This document shows positions 25,760 to 33,292 of a DNA stretch of 64,000 nt, piece after piece. Where the stretch lies: positions 372,001 to 436,000 of the forward strand of contig NZ_FOFA01000003.1 in the NCBI RefSeq assembly GCF_900110855.1, written 5' to 3'. Each line of letters opens with the position of its first letter. The first letter of the stretch is position 1. The notes beneath the pieces are model-generated. The model did not search any database. It was given only the letters and a program-made list of their open reading frames with translations, and was not told the DNA's origin. The position numbers and the translations under genes are program-made. The stretch comes from Microlunatus flavus (GTDB taxonomy: Bacteria > Actinomycetota > Actinomycetes > Propionibacteriales > Propionibacteriaceae).

Positions 25760-27082
25760 GTGACCCGCATCACCGCCCGAGCCGCCGCTCCAGGGCTGCA
25801 CCCGGACCGCGTGACCGAGAGCCGCGTGGGGACGGTGCGCGGCACCGCCCTCTTCGTCGCGGCGATCGTCGGGCCCGGGATCCTCACCCTCCCCGCCCTC
25901 GCCGCCGGGGAGGCCGGTCCGGCCTCGCTCGTCACCCTCGGGGTCTTGCTGACGGTCTCGGCGCCCATCGCCTTCACGTTCGCCGCGCTGAACGCCGCCG
26001 CGCCCGCCGCCAAGGGCGTCGCCGGCTACGCCACGGTCGCCTTCGGACCGCTCGCCGGACGCCTCGTTTCGGCCTGGTTCCGCTCTGGCGTCCCCATCGG
26101 GGTCCCCGCCCTCGGTCTCATCGGCGGCGGGTACGTCGCCGAGGCCACCGGCGGGGGGAAGGCCACCGCGGTCACCGTCGCCGCCGGCATCTGCGCCGTC
26201 GCCGTCGTGGCCAGCGTCCTGCACCGGCCGGGGAGCGGTGTGCTCACGCTGCTCCTGTCGGCCGCCCTCACGGTCCTGATCGTCGGCACCGCGGTCGTGG
26301 CGCTCCCGCACGGGCACACCGCGAGCCTCAGGCCGTTCGCACCCGGCGGCCTCGCCGCGGTGGCGGCCTCCGCCCTCGTGCTCACCTGGGTGCTGACGGG
26401 CTGGGAGGCCGTCACCAACTTCACCGACGTCCTGCGCGACCCGCGGCGGACGCTCCCGCGGGTCACCGGCGCGACGCTCGTGGTCGTCGCCCTCCTCTAC
26501 GCCGCCGTCGCGGTCCCCGAGATCCTCGTGCTCGGGCCGACCGCCGGCGGGACGCAGGCTCCCGTGGCCGCGATGCTGCGCATCGCCACCGGCTCGGCAG
26601 GTGCGGTCCTGGCGGCCGTCATCGCCGTCGTCATCGCCACCGGGAACAGCATCGCCTACGTCGGCAGCCTCGCCGAGATGGGCACGACCACCCGTCCGAC
26701 GCGGGGCGCGAGGGCGGCGCGGACCGGCCGGGCGAGCGCCCTCGTCGTCCCGGTGATCATCATCGCCGGCGGCCTCGCCGCCGCGGCCCTGACGTCGGTC
26801 AGCACCGGTGAGCTCGTGTCCGTCTGCGCCGGCTCGCAGGTGCCGGTCTACGTCGCCGGGCTCGCGGCCGGGATCAAGGTGCTGCCGACCTGGAGCCGGT
26901 CGTGGTGGTCGTCGGTCGTCGCCACCGCCGCGGTCGCGCTGCTGCTCGTCCCTGCGGGCCGCTACCTGCTCATCCCGGCCGTCGTCGCCCTGGGCGTCGT
27001 CGCCCGGTACGCGTACCAGTGCCGCTCGCCCGGCGTCAGGACTGCCGGCCCGCCCCGTTCGAGGGCGGAGCAGGACGCGTGA
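25760..27082 (+). CDS. APC-superfamily amino-acid/amine permease
   Basis: 440 residues, about 12 TM segments. Starts hydrophilic, then GTALFVAAIVGPGILTLPAL, the G-x-G-I-like TM1 motif of APC transporters; VLTGWEAVTNFTDVLRDPRRTLPR matches the conserved TM6-TM7 loop region of the family (E..an...E.knP.r..P). Likely proton-coupled uptake or exchange of an amino acid or polyamine. It ends 17 bp before the convergent HAD gene. Confidence 0.85.
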   Translation: MTRITARAAAPGLHPDRVTESRVGTVRGTALFVAAIVGPGILTLPALAAGEAGPASLVTLGVLLTVSAPIAFTFAALNAAAPAAKGVAGYATVAFGPLAGRLVSAWFRSGVPIGVPALGLIGGGYVAEATGGGKATAVTVAAGICAVAVVASVLHRPGSGVLTLLLSAALTVLIVGTAVVALPHGHTASLRPFAPGGLAAVAASALVLTWVLTGWEAVTNFTDVLRDPRRTLPRVTGATLVVVALLYAAVAVPEILVLGPTAGGTQAPVAAMLRIATGSAGAVLAAVIAVVIATGNSIAYVGSLAEMGTTTRPTRGARAARTGRASALVVPVIIIAGGLAAAALTSVSTGELVSVCAGSQVPVYVAGLAAGIKVLPTWSRSWWSSVVATAAVALLLVPAGRYLLIPAVVALGVVARYAYQCRSPGVRTAGPPRSRAEQDA

Positions 27083-27099
27083 CCCGAGCGGCGGACCAC

Positions 27100-27807
27100 T
27101 CAGGCCGGGCGGTGCTCGGCGGGGGAGCGCACCGCTCGGGCGCGGACGTGCTGGACGACGTCGCGGAGGTGACGGACGACGGGGTGCCGGTCGTGGTCGG
27201 GCGGTTCCTGGTGCCCGCGCGCGAAGCGGACGAACTCGACCCCGAGCTCCTCGGCGATCTCCTCGTCGTGGTTGGTGTCGCCGACCATCAGCACGCGCTC
27301 CGGGGTGTGGCCGGACGACCGGAGCCAGCGGGCGACGACATCGGTCTTCGACGGTGCGTACGCGTCGGTGATCCCCAGGACCTGGTCGAAGTGGCGGGCG
27401 ATCCCGTGGGGAGCCATCTGCCGTTCGAGCACGGGCGGGACGGTCGCCGAGATGAGGACCTGCGCGACGCCGAGGCGTCCGACCGCCGAGAGCGTGGCAC
27501 CGGCGCCGTCGTGCAGGGGTGCACGGGCGACCTCGGTGGCGAACAGCTCGAGATACCGCTGGGCGGCCGGGCGGAAGTCGGCGTCGCCGATGCCCAGCCG
27601 GGCGTAGAAGGCCTGCACCGGGAAGCCGAAGACGTGGCGGTACGCGTCGACGTCGGGGAGGACCGGCAGAGCTCGCTCGTGGAGGACCACGTTCATCGCC
27701 GTCAGGGCGACGGCGGCGTCGTCGAGCAGGGTCCCGTTCCAGTCCCAGCAGACGGCCTCGACGTCGGTGTCGTACGGAGGCCCCACAGGTCGTGAGTGTT
27801 CCACCAC
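27100..27807 (-). CDS. HAD-superfamily hydrolase (phosphoglycolate-phosphatase-like)
   Basis: 235 residues. Motif I DWNGTLLDD (in place of DxDGT), motif II VLISATV, motif III Lys in APSKTDVV, motif IV MVGDTNHDEEIAEELG. The cap (TAMNVVLHERALPVLP...) is helical, subclass I. The start chosen is GTG at 27807. Likely a small phosphomonoesterase; the second Asp of motif I is replaced by Asn, which could lower phosphatase activity. Confidence 0.8.
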   Translation of the reverse strand: MVEHSRPVGPPYDTDVEAVCWDWNGTLLDDAAVALTAMNVVLHERALPVLPDVDAYRHVFGFPVQAFYARLGIGDADFRPAAQRYLELFATEVARAPLHDGAGATLSAVGRLGVAQVLISATVPPVLERQMAPHGIARHFDQVLGITDAYAPSKTDVVARWLRSSGHTPERVLMVGDTNHDEEIAEELGVEFVRFARGHQEPPDHDRHPVVRHLRDVVQHVRARAVRSPAEHRPA

Positions 27808-27883
27808 GCGTCCTGCAGAGGCCGGCCGGCGTGCGAGCGGCGGTGCGTCCTCACCTGGCGCTCGACCCCGTCCCTGCGCGGAC

Positions 27884-28621
27884 TCAGCCCTGCCGGGCCG
27901 GGCGGATGGTGAGGTCGCCGATCTCGACGTCGTCGGGCTGGTCGATCGCGAAGGCGATGGCTCGCGCGACGGCGGCGGGCGCGATGCCCAGGTCGGCCAT
28001 CGCCTCCTGGGCCGCGCGTCGGGTGGTCGGGTCCGCGATGCTGTCGACGAGCTCGGTCCGGACGTACCCGGGGGAGATCGAGGTGGTTCGCAGCAACCCG
28101 TCCGTGCTCTCCTGGCGGAGCGCTTCCATGATCGTGCGCACGGCGTTCTTCGTGCCGGCGTAGACCGCTTGCGTCGGCACGATCTTGAGGCCGGACGTGG
28201 ACACGACCGTCACGACGTGCCCGCTGCCCTGGCGTCGGAAGACGGGAAGGGCCGCGGCGATGCCGTGGAGGACGCCCTTGACGTTGACGTCGATCATCGC
28301 CGACCAGCTGGTCGGCTCGCCCTCGGCGAGCGTCGCGAGCGTGGTGGTCCCCGCGTTGTTGACCAGCACGTCGAGCCGGCCGAAGCCGTCGACCGCGGCG
28401 GCGACCAGGGCCTCGAGGTCGCCCGGTTCGGTGACGTCGACGCGCAGGGACCGCGCCCGACCGCCCGCGGTGGCGATCTCGTCGACCAGCCGGTCGAGCC
28501 GGTCGGTGCGGCGGGCGCCGAGGACGACAGCGGCTCCCCGTGCGGCGAGCTCGCGAGCGGTCGCCTCACCGATCCCGCTGCTGGCGCCCGTGATGGCGAC
28601 GACCTTGCCCGTGATGCTCAT
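27884..28621 (-). CDS. Short-chain dehydrogenase/reductase
   Basis: 245 residues, complete classical SDR: cofactor motif ITGASSGIGEATARELA, NNAG in VLVNNAGTTTL, the catalytic Ser in VVTVVSTSGLK and YAGTKNAVR (YxxxK). The Arg after GARRTDRL suggests NADP(H). Divergent from the TetR gene with the palindrome GGACACGTGTCC between them, so it is very likely TetR-controlled. Confidence 0.9.
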   Translation of the reverse strand: MSITGKVVAITGASSGIGEATARELAARGAAVVLGARRTDRLDRLVDEIATAGGRARSLRVDVTEPGDLEALVAAAVDGFGRLDVLVNNAGTTTLATLAEGEPTSWSAMIDVNVKGVLHGIAAALPVFRRQGSGHVVTVVSTSGLKIVPTQAVYAGTKNAVRTIMEALRQESTDGLLRTTSISPGYVRTELVDSIADPTTRRAAQEAMADLGIAPAAVARAIAFAIDQPDDVEIGDLTIRPARQG

Positions 28622-28640
28622 CGGTCTCCTCGGTTAGTCT

Positions 28641-28685
28641 GGACACGTGTCCGTTTCCGACGAGCGTACCGGACACGTGTCCGGT
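28641..28685. promoter_or_regulatory. Two GGACACGTGTCC palindromes at the SDR/TetR divergent promoter
   Basis: 28641-28652 is GGACACGTGTCC and 28668-28685 is the longer ACCGGACACGTGTCCGGT, 15 bp apart. The first covers the TetR start codon, the second lies in its first codons. A TAGTCT (-10 like) at 28634 places transcription start near 28646, which would make the TetR mRNA leaderless. Confidence 0.75.
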
Positions 28686-29240
28686 CAGGGTGACGGGCCG
28701 CTGCGGCTCGACGCCCAGCGCAATCGCGACAAGATCCTCAGGACCGCCCGCGCCCTGCTGCGCGAGCCGGGCGAGCTGCGGCTGAACGCGGTGGCGAGGG
28801 CGAGCGGGGTCGGTCAGGGCACGCTCTACCGGCACTTCCCGACCCGCGAGGCGCTGCTGGCCGCGGTCTACGAACGTGACGTCGACGACCTCGTCGCCGC
28901 TGCGCCGGAGCTCCTGGCGAGCCTGCCTCCGCTGGAGGCGCTGTCGGCCTGGTTCGAGCGGGTGACGGCGTACGCCCGGCTCAAGCGCGATGTCTTCGCC
29001 GCGCTCGAGGTCGGCACCTGGCGCGACCTGGCCGACCACAGCCTGGGTCCGATCGGAGACGCGATCGAACTGGTGCTCGCCGCCGGGCGGGCTGACCGCA
29101 GCATCCGCCCTGACGTCGAGGCCCGCGACGTGATCATCCTGATCAGCTGGCTCAGCAGGCTCGACGACCACGAGCTCGACACCCGGGGCCCCGTCCTGCT
29201 CGCGGTCCTGGTCGACGGGCTTCGCCCTCAGCTCAGCTGA
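28647..29240 (+). CDS. TetR-family transcriptional regulator
   Basis: 197 residues if started at GTG 28647; a second in-frame GTG at 28677 would give 187. HTH: LRLNAVARASGVGQGTLYRHFPTREALLAAVYERD. C-terminal domain resembles the TetR_C of SDR-linked repressors. The palindromes inside and just before its start suggest autoregulation and control of the divergent SDR. Confidence 0.88.
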   Translation: MSVSDERTGHVSGQGDGPLRLDAQRNRDKILRTARALLREPGELRLNAVARASGVGQGTLYRHFPTREALLAAVYERDVDDLVAAAPELLASLPPLEALSAWFERVTAYARLKRDVFAALEVGTWRDLADHSLGPIGDAIELVLAAGRADRSIRPDVEARDVIILISWLSRLDDHELDTRGPVLLAVLVDGLRPQLS

Positions 29241-29297
29241 TCGAGCGACGGCGAGCAGCCGGTCTGCGCTCGAAGGAGGCTCAGCACGGCAGGAGGC

Positions 29298-30200
29298 TCA
29301 GTCCTCCTCCGCTGCCGCGGGCACCGCCGTGAGGTCGGTGGTGCGGGTCGGCAGACCGTACGGGGAGTGCGTCAGGATCCGGCTTCCCGGGTGGAGCCGG
29401 TCGTCCTCGTGGTAGCGCGCCCACAGCTCCGCCTCGGCGCCGTCGTCGCCCGCGTCGGCGCGGACGAGCAGCTGCGCGAGCTCGTCGACGAGGCCGGTGT
29501 CGAGCGGTTCCTCGGTGACCCCCCAGCCGTCCCAGAGCAACATCTCGTCGCCGTAGCGGTGGGCGACCTCGTGGACCACGGACACCCAGACGAACCCCGG
29601 ACCCGAGAAGGCGCGGTCCGCCTCCACCCCGTAGGTGGACAGGTCACGGTCGCCGGCCCGCCACGCGAGCCACGCCTCGGCCGCGGTCTCGAACGGAGCA
29701 GCGCGACCCACGGGGAGGTCGTGGACGTCGAACCGCGGGTCCCGGCCCAGCTCCGGATCTGCCCGCTGCCACCGGCCCTCGCGCCAGAGCTCGACGACGA
29801 CGTGGTCGGACGCCCAGACCGGGGTGAAGTAGTGGGCGAACCCGACCCGGTTCCGCGCCGGCACGCCGCGTTGCCGCAGGGCTCCGACCACGAACAGGGA
29901 GTGGTCCCGGCAGCAACCGGCCACCCGGTCACCCGACGGGCGGGGCATGTCGAGACCGGCCGGGTGGCGCTGCTGATCAACGGTCAAGATCACTTCGAGC
30001 CACCGGCTGTCGATCTCGTGGCGACGTTCCTCAGCAAGATCAGGAAGCTCTGCGCGGTAGTGCGCGATGACGTTGCGGGACGCGGCGCACAGGCTCGCCA
30101 CGTCGGAGGGCAGAGCGGCCAGCCGGTCGGCGTGCCGTCCCGGCGCCGAGTAGCGGCTCTGCTCGGCGAACGTCTCCGGACCGGGCACCCCTCCGATCAT
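29298..30200 (-). CDS. Transglutaminase-like cysteine-protease-fold protein
   Basis: 300 residues from ATG at 30200. Central CCRDHSLFVVGALRQRGVPAR carries the transglutaminase-core Cys, and SDHVVVELWREGRWQRADPEL the downstream His/Asp. No signal peptide. This matches the cytoplasmic transglutaminase-like superfamily of actinobacteria. Its substrate is unknown. Confidence 0.75.
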   Translation of the reverse strand: MIGGVPGPETFAEQSRYSAPGRHADRLAALPSDVASLCAASRNVIAHYRAELPDLAEERRHEIDSRWLEVILTVDQQRHPAGLDMPRPSGDRVAGCCRDHSLFVVGALRQRGVPARNRVGFAHYFTPVWASDHVVVELWREGRWQRADPELGRDPRFDVHDLPVGRAAPFETAAEAWLAWRAGDRDLSTYGVEADRAFSGPGFVWVSVVHEVAHRYGDEMLLWDGWGVTEEPLDTGLVDELAQLLVRADAGDDGAEAELWARYHEDDRLHPGSRILTHSPYGLPTRTTDLTAVPAAAEED

Positions 30201-30305
30201 GCCAAATTCTGCCCCGGCTCGGCGACGGTAACGGCTCGTCCGGTCCTGCCCGACAAGTGCGGGCCGCTGCGCACGTCGGAGGCGCGCGCACGTGAGGATG
30301 GTGCG

Positions 30306-30932
30306 GTGGCGGGAGGTGGGGTACGACGTGGTCGGCCGATCTACGTCGAGACGCTGGTCCAGGCGGACCTCGAGCGGGTCTGGGAGCTGACCCAGGACAC
30401 CCGGTCGCACCCGCGCTGGGACGCTCGCTTCAGCGCGATCACGCCGACGGGGACCACACCGGACGGGGCATGGCGCTTCCGCTACGAGCTCCGGCTGCCG
30501 TTCCACATCATCAGCGGCACGGGGATCTCGCTGGGGGAGCGCCGCCGCCCGGACGGGACCCGGACCTCGGCCCTGCGCTTCACCACTCGCGACCGGCTCT
30601 CCCCGCTCGGCGACGGGCGCGGCTACTGGCGCTACGTGCCGACGCCGGACGGGGTGCGGTTCCTGACCGGTTACGACTACGAGCCGGGTTGGGGCGCGTT
30701 GCTCGACGGTCTGGGCGTGCGGTGGCTGGTGGGCCGGATGACGGCCTGGAGCTTCGACCGGCTCCGGATCTGGGCCGAGACCGGGACCCCGCCGGAGGAC
30801 TGGCCGTGGTGGACGGCGCTGCAGGTCTGGCGCCCGGACCGGCCCCGCGCCTCGCGGTGCCGGCGCACGCCACGCCGAGGAGGGGCCATGGACGACTCCC
30901 CGGCGACGCTCGACGGGCTGGCGAGCCCGTGA
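30306..30932 (+). CDS. SRPBCC (polyketide-cyclase-like) protein
   Basis: 208 residues from GTG 30306. IYVETLVQADLERVWELTQD and HPRWDARFSAI begin a START-like fold; the core ends with a long helix around LVGRMTAWSFDRLRIWAE. The Arg-rich tail is variable. Its stop overlaps the start of the DUF4166 gene by 4 bp (GTGA), so the two are translationally coupled. Confidence 0.75.
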   Translation: MAGGGVRRGRPIYVETLVQADLERVWELTQDTRSHPRWDARFSAITPTGTTPDGAWRFRYELRLPFHIISGTGISLGERRRPDGTRTSALRFTTRDRLSPLGDGRGYWRYVPTPDGVRFLTGYDYEPGWGALLDGLGVRWLVGRMTAWSFDRLRIWAETGTPPEDWPWWTALQVWRPDRPRASRCRRTPRRGGAMDDSPATLDGLASP

Positions 30933-31597
30933 CCTCGATCTTCGCCGCCGCGATGGGCGACGACTTCGACCGCCTGCACCCGATGCTCCAGCGCCGCTTC
31001 GGCATGGGGCTGGACGCCGGCTACGGCTGCGTCGGCACCGGCGTCATGACGTCGATCCGGCGCGGACCGTGGTGGACCCTGCCCTTCCTCCACCTCGGCC
31101 GGGTCCGCAACATCCTGATCCCGGACGTCGGCGTCGACGTGCCGTTCACGATCCGCAACTACCCGTACCGCGACCCGTACGGCCGCGAGACGATCACGTT
31201 CGCCCGCGAGTACCGCGTCGGCCGCCGGCCGAGCCGCTTCGACGCGACGATGATCCTCGACGGCGGGCGGGTGATCGACTACCTCGGCACCCACCAGCAC
31301 CTCGCCGTCGACCTGCGCCTGCGCGCCGAGGACGACGGGACGCTGCTGCTGACGACGCACGACCAGCGCTTCTACGAGGGCCCGGTCGGCTTCCGCTTCC
31401 CCCTGCGCCTCAGCGGCACCGCGGTCCTGCGCGAGTCGTGGGACGACGACGCCGAGGTCTACCGCGTGCACCTCGAGGTCTCCAACGCCACCTTCGGCTT
31501 CCTCTTCGGCTACGAGGGCTGGTTCACCTGCGACTTCGTGCCCGCCACCGACGCCCCGCCCGAGCTCAAGCCCGTCCGGCACGAACGCCGCGTCTGA
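30929..31597 (+). CDS. DUF4166-like protein
   Basis: 222 residues from a GTG overlapping the previous stop. Pattern matches the DUF4166 family: FDRLHPMLQRRFG near the N-terminus, then beta-rich FTIRNYPYRDPYGRETITF, TFAREYRVGRR-like segments and YEGWFTCDF near the end. No TM segment. The family often sits next to NAD-epimerase or SRPBCC genes; the function is not known. Confidence 0.7.
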   Translation: MTSIFAAAMGDDFDRLHPMLQRRFGMGLDAGYGCVGTGVMTSIRRGPWWTLPFLHLGRVRNILIPDVGVDVPFTIRNYPYRDPYGRETITFAREYRVGRRPSRFDATMILDGGRVIDYLGTHQHLAVDLRLRAEDDGTLLLTTHDQRFYEGPVGFRFPLRLSGTAVLRESWDDDAEVYRVHLEVSNATFGFLFGYEGWFTCDFVPATDAPPELKPVRHERRV

Positions 31598-31752
31598 GCA
31601 GCGATCCGGTCGCTCAGCGACTCCGCCCTCCTGAGCGGTGCGCCCGCACGGACGAGCCGTCGCCGCGAGCAGACCCTCCCGCGAGGGGCGGGCCCCGGTC
31701 GGGGGCGCCCCTCCTCAGACCGCGGTCGACCACGGCCGTGGGCGACGGGCGC

Positions 31753-31799
31753 GTCAGGCGACAGGCGTCAGGCGTCAGGCGTCAGGCGTCAGGCGTCAG
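31753..31799. repeat. 7-bp tandem repeat
   Basis: The unit gtcaggc is repeated about six to seven times, with one altered unit (gacaggc) near the start. It forms part of a 345-bp gene-free gap (31598-31942) and supplies the stop codon of the remnant frame at 31782. Confidence 0.85.
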
Positions 31800-31874
31800 C
31801 AGATCCCCGTCGCTGACCCGTACGAGCGCCTCCCGACGGGCGCCCCGCAGGTAGGACGACAGGTACAGCCGCAC
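31782..31874 (-). pseudogene. Possible N-terminal remnant of a peptidase-E-like protein
   Basis: A minus-strand frame begins at GTG 31874 and reads VRLYLSSYLRGARREALV before running into the tandem repeat and a stop. The start resembles the N-terminus of S51 peptidase E proteins (K/R-L-Y/F-L-S-S-Y). Only 30 codons remain. It may be coincidence. Confidence 0.3.
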
Positions 31875-31928
31875 CGGCCCGGCGTCGCAGCGCGTCCGCT
31901 GGCGCCGTCCTTCGAAGACCGAGCGGAC

Positions 31929-31942
31929 TACAATTCTGGTCC
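31929..31942 (+). promoter_or_regulatory. Promoter of the first Phd-RelE module
   Basis: TACAAT at 31929-31934 sits 8 bp before the ATG, so the antitoxin mRNA is probably leaderless. The stretch GAGCGGACTA-AAT-CTGGT recurs before the second module (TAGAAT at 51322-51327, also 8 bp from the ATG). Confidence 0.6.
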
Positions 31943-32218
31943 ATGAGCACGTTGCCGTTGTCGGAGGTCAAGGCCCGGTTGTCGGAGATCGCCGAGGAGG
32001 TCGCGACGACGCACGAGCGGGTGCAGGTCACGCGCAACGGCCGTGACTACGTGGTGCTAATGGCCGCTGAGGATCTCGAGGCCATGGAAGCGACCCTCGA
32101 GCTGTTGAGCGACCCGGAGGCGATGCGGCGGGTCAGCCGCTCGGAGGCGGAGGTCGAGGCGGGCGACGTACTGGACGAGGCGGCGGTGCGGGCGCTGGTG
32201 CGTCGCGACGGGCGCTGA
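31943..32218 (+). CDS. Phd/YefM-type antitoxin (module 1)
   Basis: 91 residues. STLPLSEVKARLSEIAEEV, VQVTRNGRDYVVLMA and DLEAMEATLELLSDPEAM are the classic Phd/YefM DNA-binding and linker regions. Binds and inhibits the RelE-like toxin encoded immediately after it, and probably represses its own promoter. Differs from the module-2 antitoxin (51336) at 4 of 91 positions. Confidence 0.9.
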   Translation: MSTLPLSEVKARLSEIAEEVATTHERVQVTRNGRDYVVLMAAEDLEAMEATLELLSDPEAMRRVSRSEAEVEAGDVLDEAAVRALVRRDGR

Positions 32219-32485
32219 GTGAGCCACCGCGTCCTCGTCACGCGCACCGCAGCACGCCAGCTCGCCGAGACGCTCCCGGAGGCGGTGGCGGCGGCGTGCG
32301 TCGAGTTCCTGTTCGGCCCGCTCGCGGACCATCCTCGACGGGTGGGCGCACCCTTGCGACCGCCGTTCGCGGGTCAGTGGCGGGCCCGGCGGGGGGAGTA
32401 CCGCGTCCGCTACCGCATCGACGACGCCGAGCAGGTCGTGCACGTCCTCGACGTCGACCATCGACGCGACGCCTACCGACGCTGA
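32219..32485 (+). CDS. RelE/ParE-superfamily toxin (module 1)
   Basis: 88 residues from the GTG directly after the antitoxin stop. RTAARQLAETLPEAV, RVGAPLRPPFAGQWRAR, GEYRVRYRIDD and VLDVDHRRDAYR follow the RelE fold and its C-terminal catalytic His/Arg/Tyr set, suggesting a ribosome-dependent mRNA interferase. Differs from the toxin at 51612 at 4 of 88 positions. Confidence 0.9.
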   Translation: MSHRVLVTRTAARQLAETLPEAVAAACVEFLFGPLADHPRRVGAPLRPPFAGQWRARRGEYRVRYRIDDAEQVVHVLDVDHRRDAYRR

Positions 32486-32558
32486 GGAGCGACCCTCGCC
32501 AGCCGGGAGTCTGGTCGGCCAAGCGGGCTGGGCTGATCGCGACTGGCAGGCTGGGCCG

Positions 32559-33206
32559 GTGCCGATCGACCTGTACTGGGACCACAACGCCTGGTACCAG
32601 GCGCGGATCCTGCGGGCGCTGCCTGCTGACCTGGGCACCGTGCTGGACGTCGGGTGCGGCGCCGGGTCCTTCGCGGTCCGCCTCGCGGCTCGTGCCCAGC
32701 ACGTCGACGCGATCGACCGGGCGCCGCACATGATCGCCGCCGCTCGCGAGCGGGTCCCGGCGAACGTCGACGCACGGGTCGAGGACATGACCACCGTCCG
32801 GCTGCCCTCTGCTCACTACGACGCCATCACCAGCATCAGCGCCTTCCACCACGTCGAGCTCACGCAGGTGCTGCCACGCCTGGCCGAAGCCCTGCGACCG
32901 GGCGGCCTGCTCGTCGCGGTAGCCCTGCCGAGGACCGACCTGCCGCGAGACCTCCCCGTCGAGGCGGTCAGCGTCGCGGGTGACCGGCTGCTGGGTACGG
33001 CGTTCCGTCTCGAGCAGGTGCTGACCGGCCGGAGGCGGTACGCCCACGAGGCGACCGTGCGGCAGATGCCGATGCAGGACCCCGTGCTCACCACCCGGCA
33101 GGTCCGCGAGCAGGCCGGTCGCGTGCTGCCCGACGTGCGCGTACGCCGTCTGCCGTTCTGGCGCTACGAGCTGCGCTGGCAGCGGCCCCTGACCCCGCGG
33201 TCGTAG
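32559..33206 (+). CDS. Class I SAM-dependent methyltransferase
   Basis: 215 residues. SAM motif I is VLDVGCGAGSFAVRLA; the acidic ribose contact follows in VDAIDRAPHMI; motif IV YDAITSISAFHHVEL and RLAEALRPGGLLVAVAL (post-II) are present. Starts at GTG 32559. Small-molecule methyltransferase of the UbiE/Methyltransf_11 type; substrate unknown. Confidence 0.88.
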   Translation: MPIDLYWDHNAWYQARILRALPADLGTVLDVGCGAGSFAVRLAARAQHVDAIDRAPHMIAAARERVPANVDARVEDMTTVRLPSAHYDAITSISAFHHVELTQVLPRLAEALRPGGLLVAVALPRTDLPRDLPVEAVSVAGDRLLGTAFRLEQVLTGRRRYAHEATVRQMPMQDPVLTTRQVREQAGRVLPDVRVRRLPFWRYELRWQRPLTPRS

Positions 33207-33292
33207 CCGCCCTGCCGCGGGCGAACGGCGCGCGTGGCGACCTCGTGGCGCTGGTGGTCGCCCGAGCCCCCCGGATGGCGGAGGATGCACCC

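Noticed and set aside
31753-31799. CRISPR array
   Set aside because: The repeat unit is 7 bp without spacers; a simple tandem repeat.
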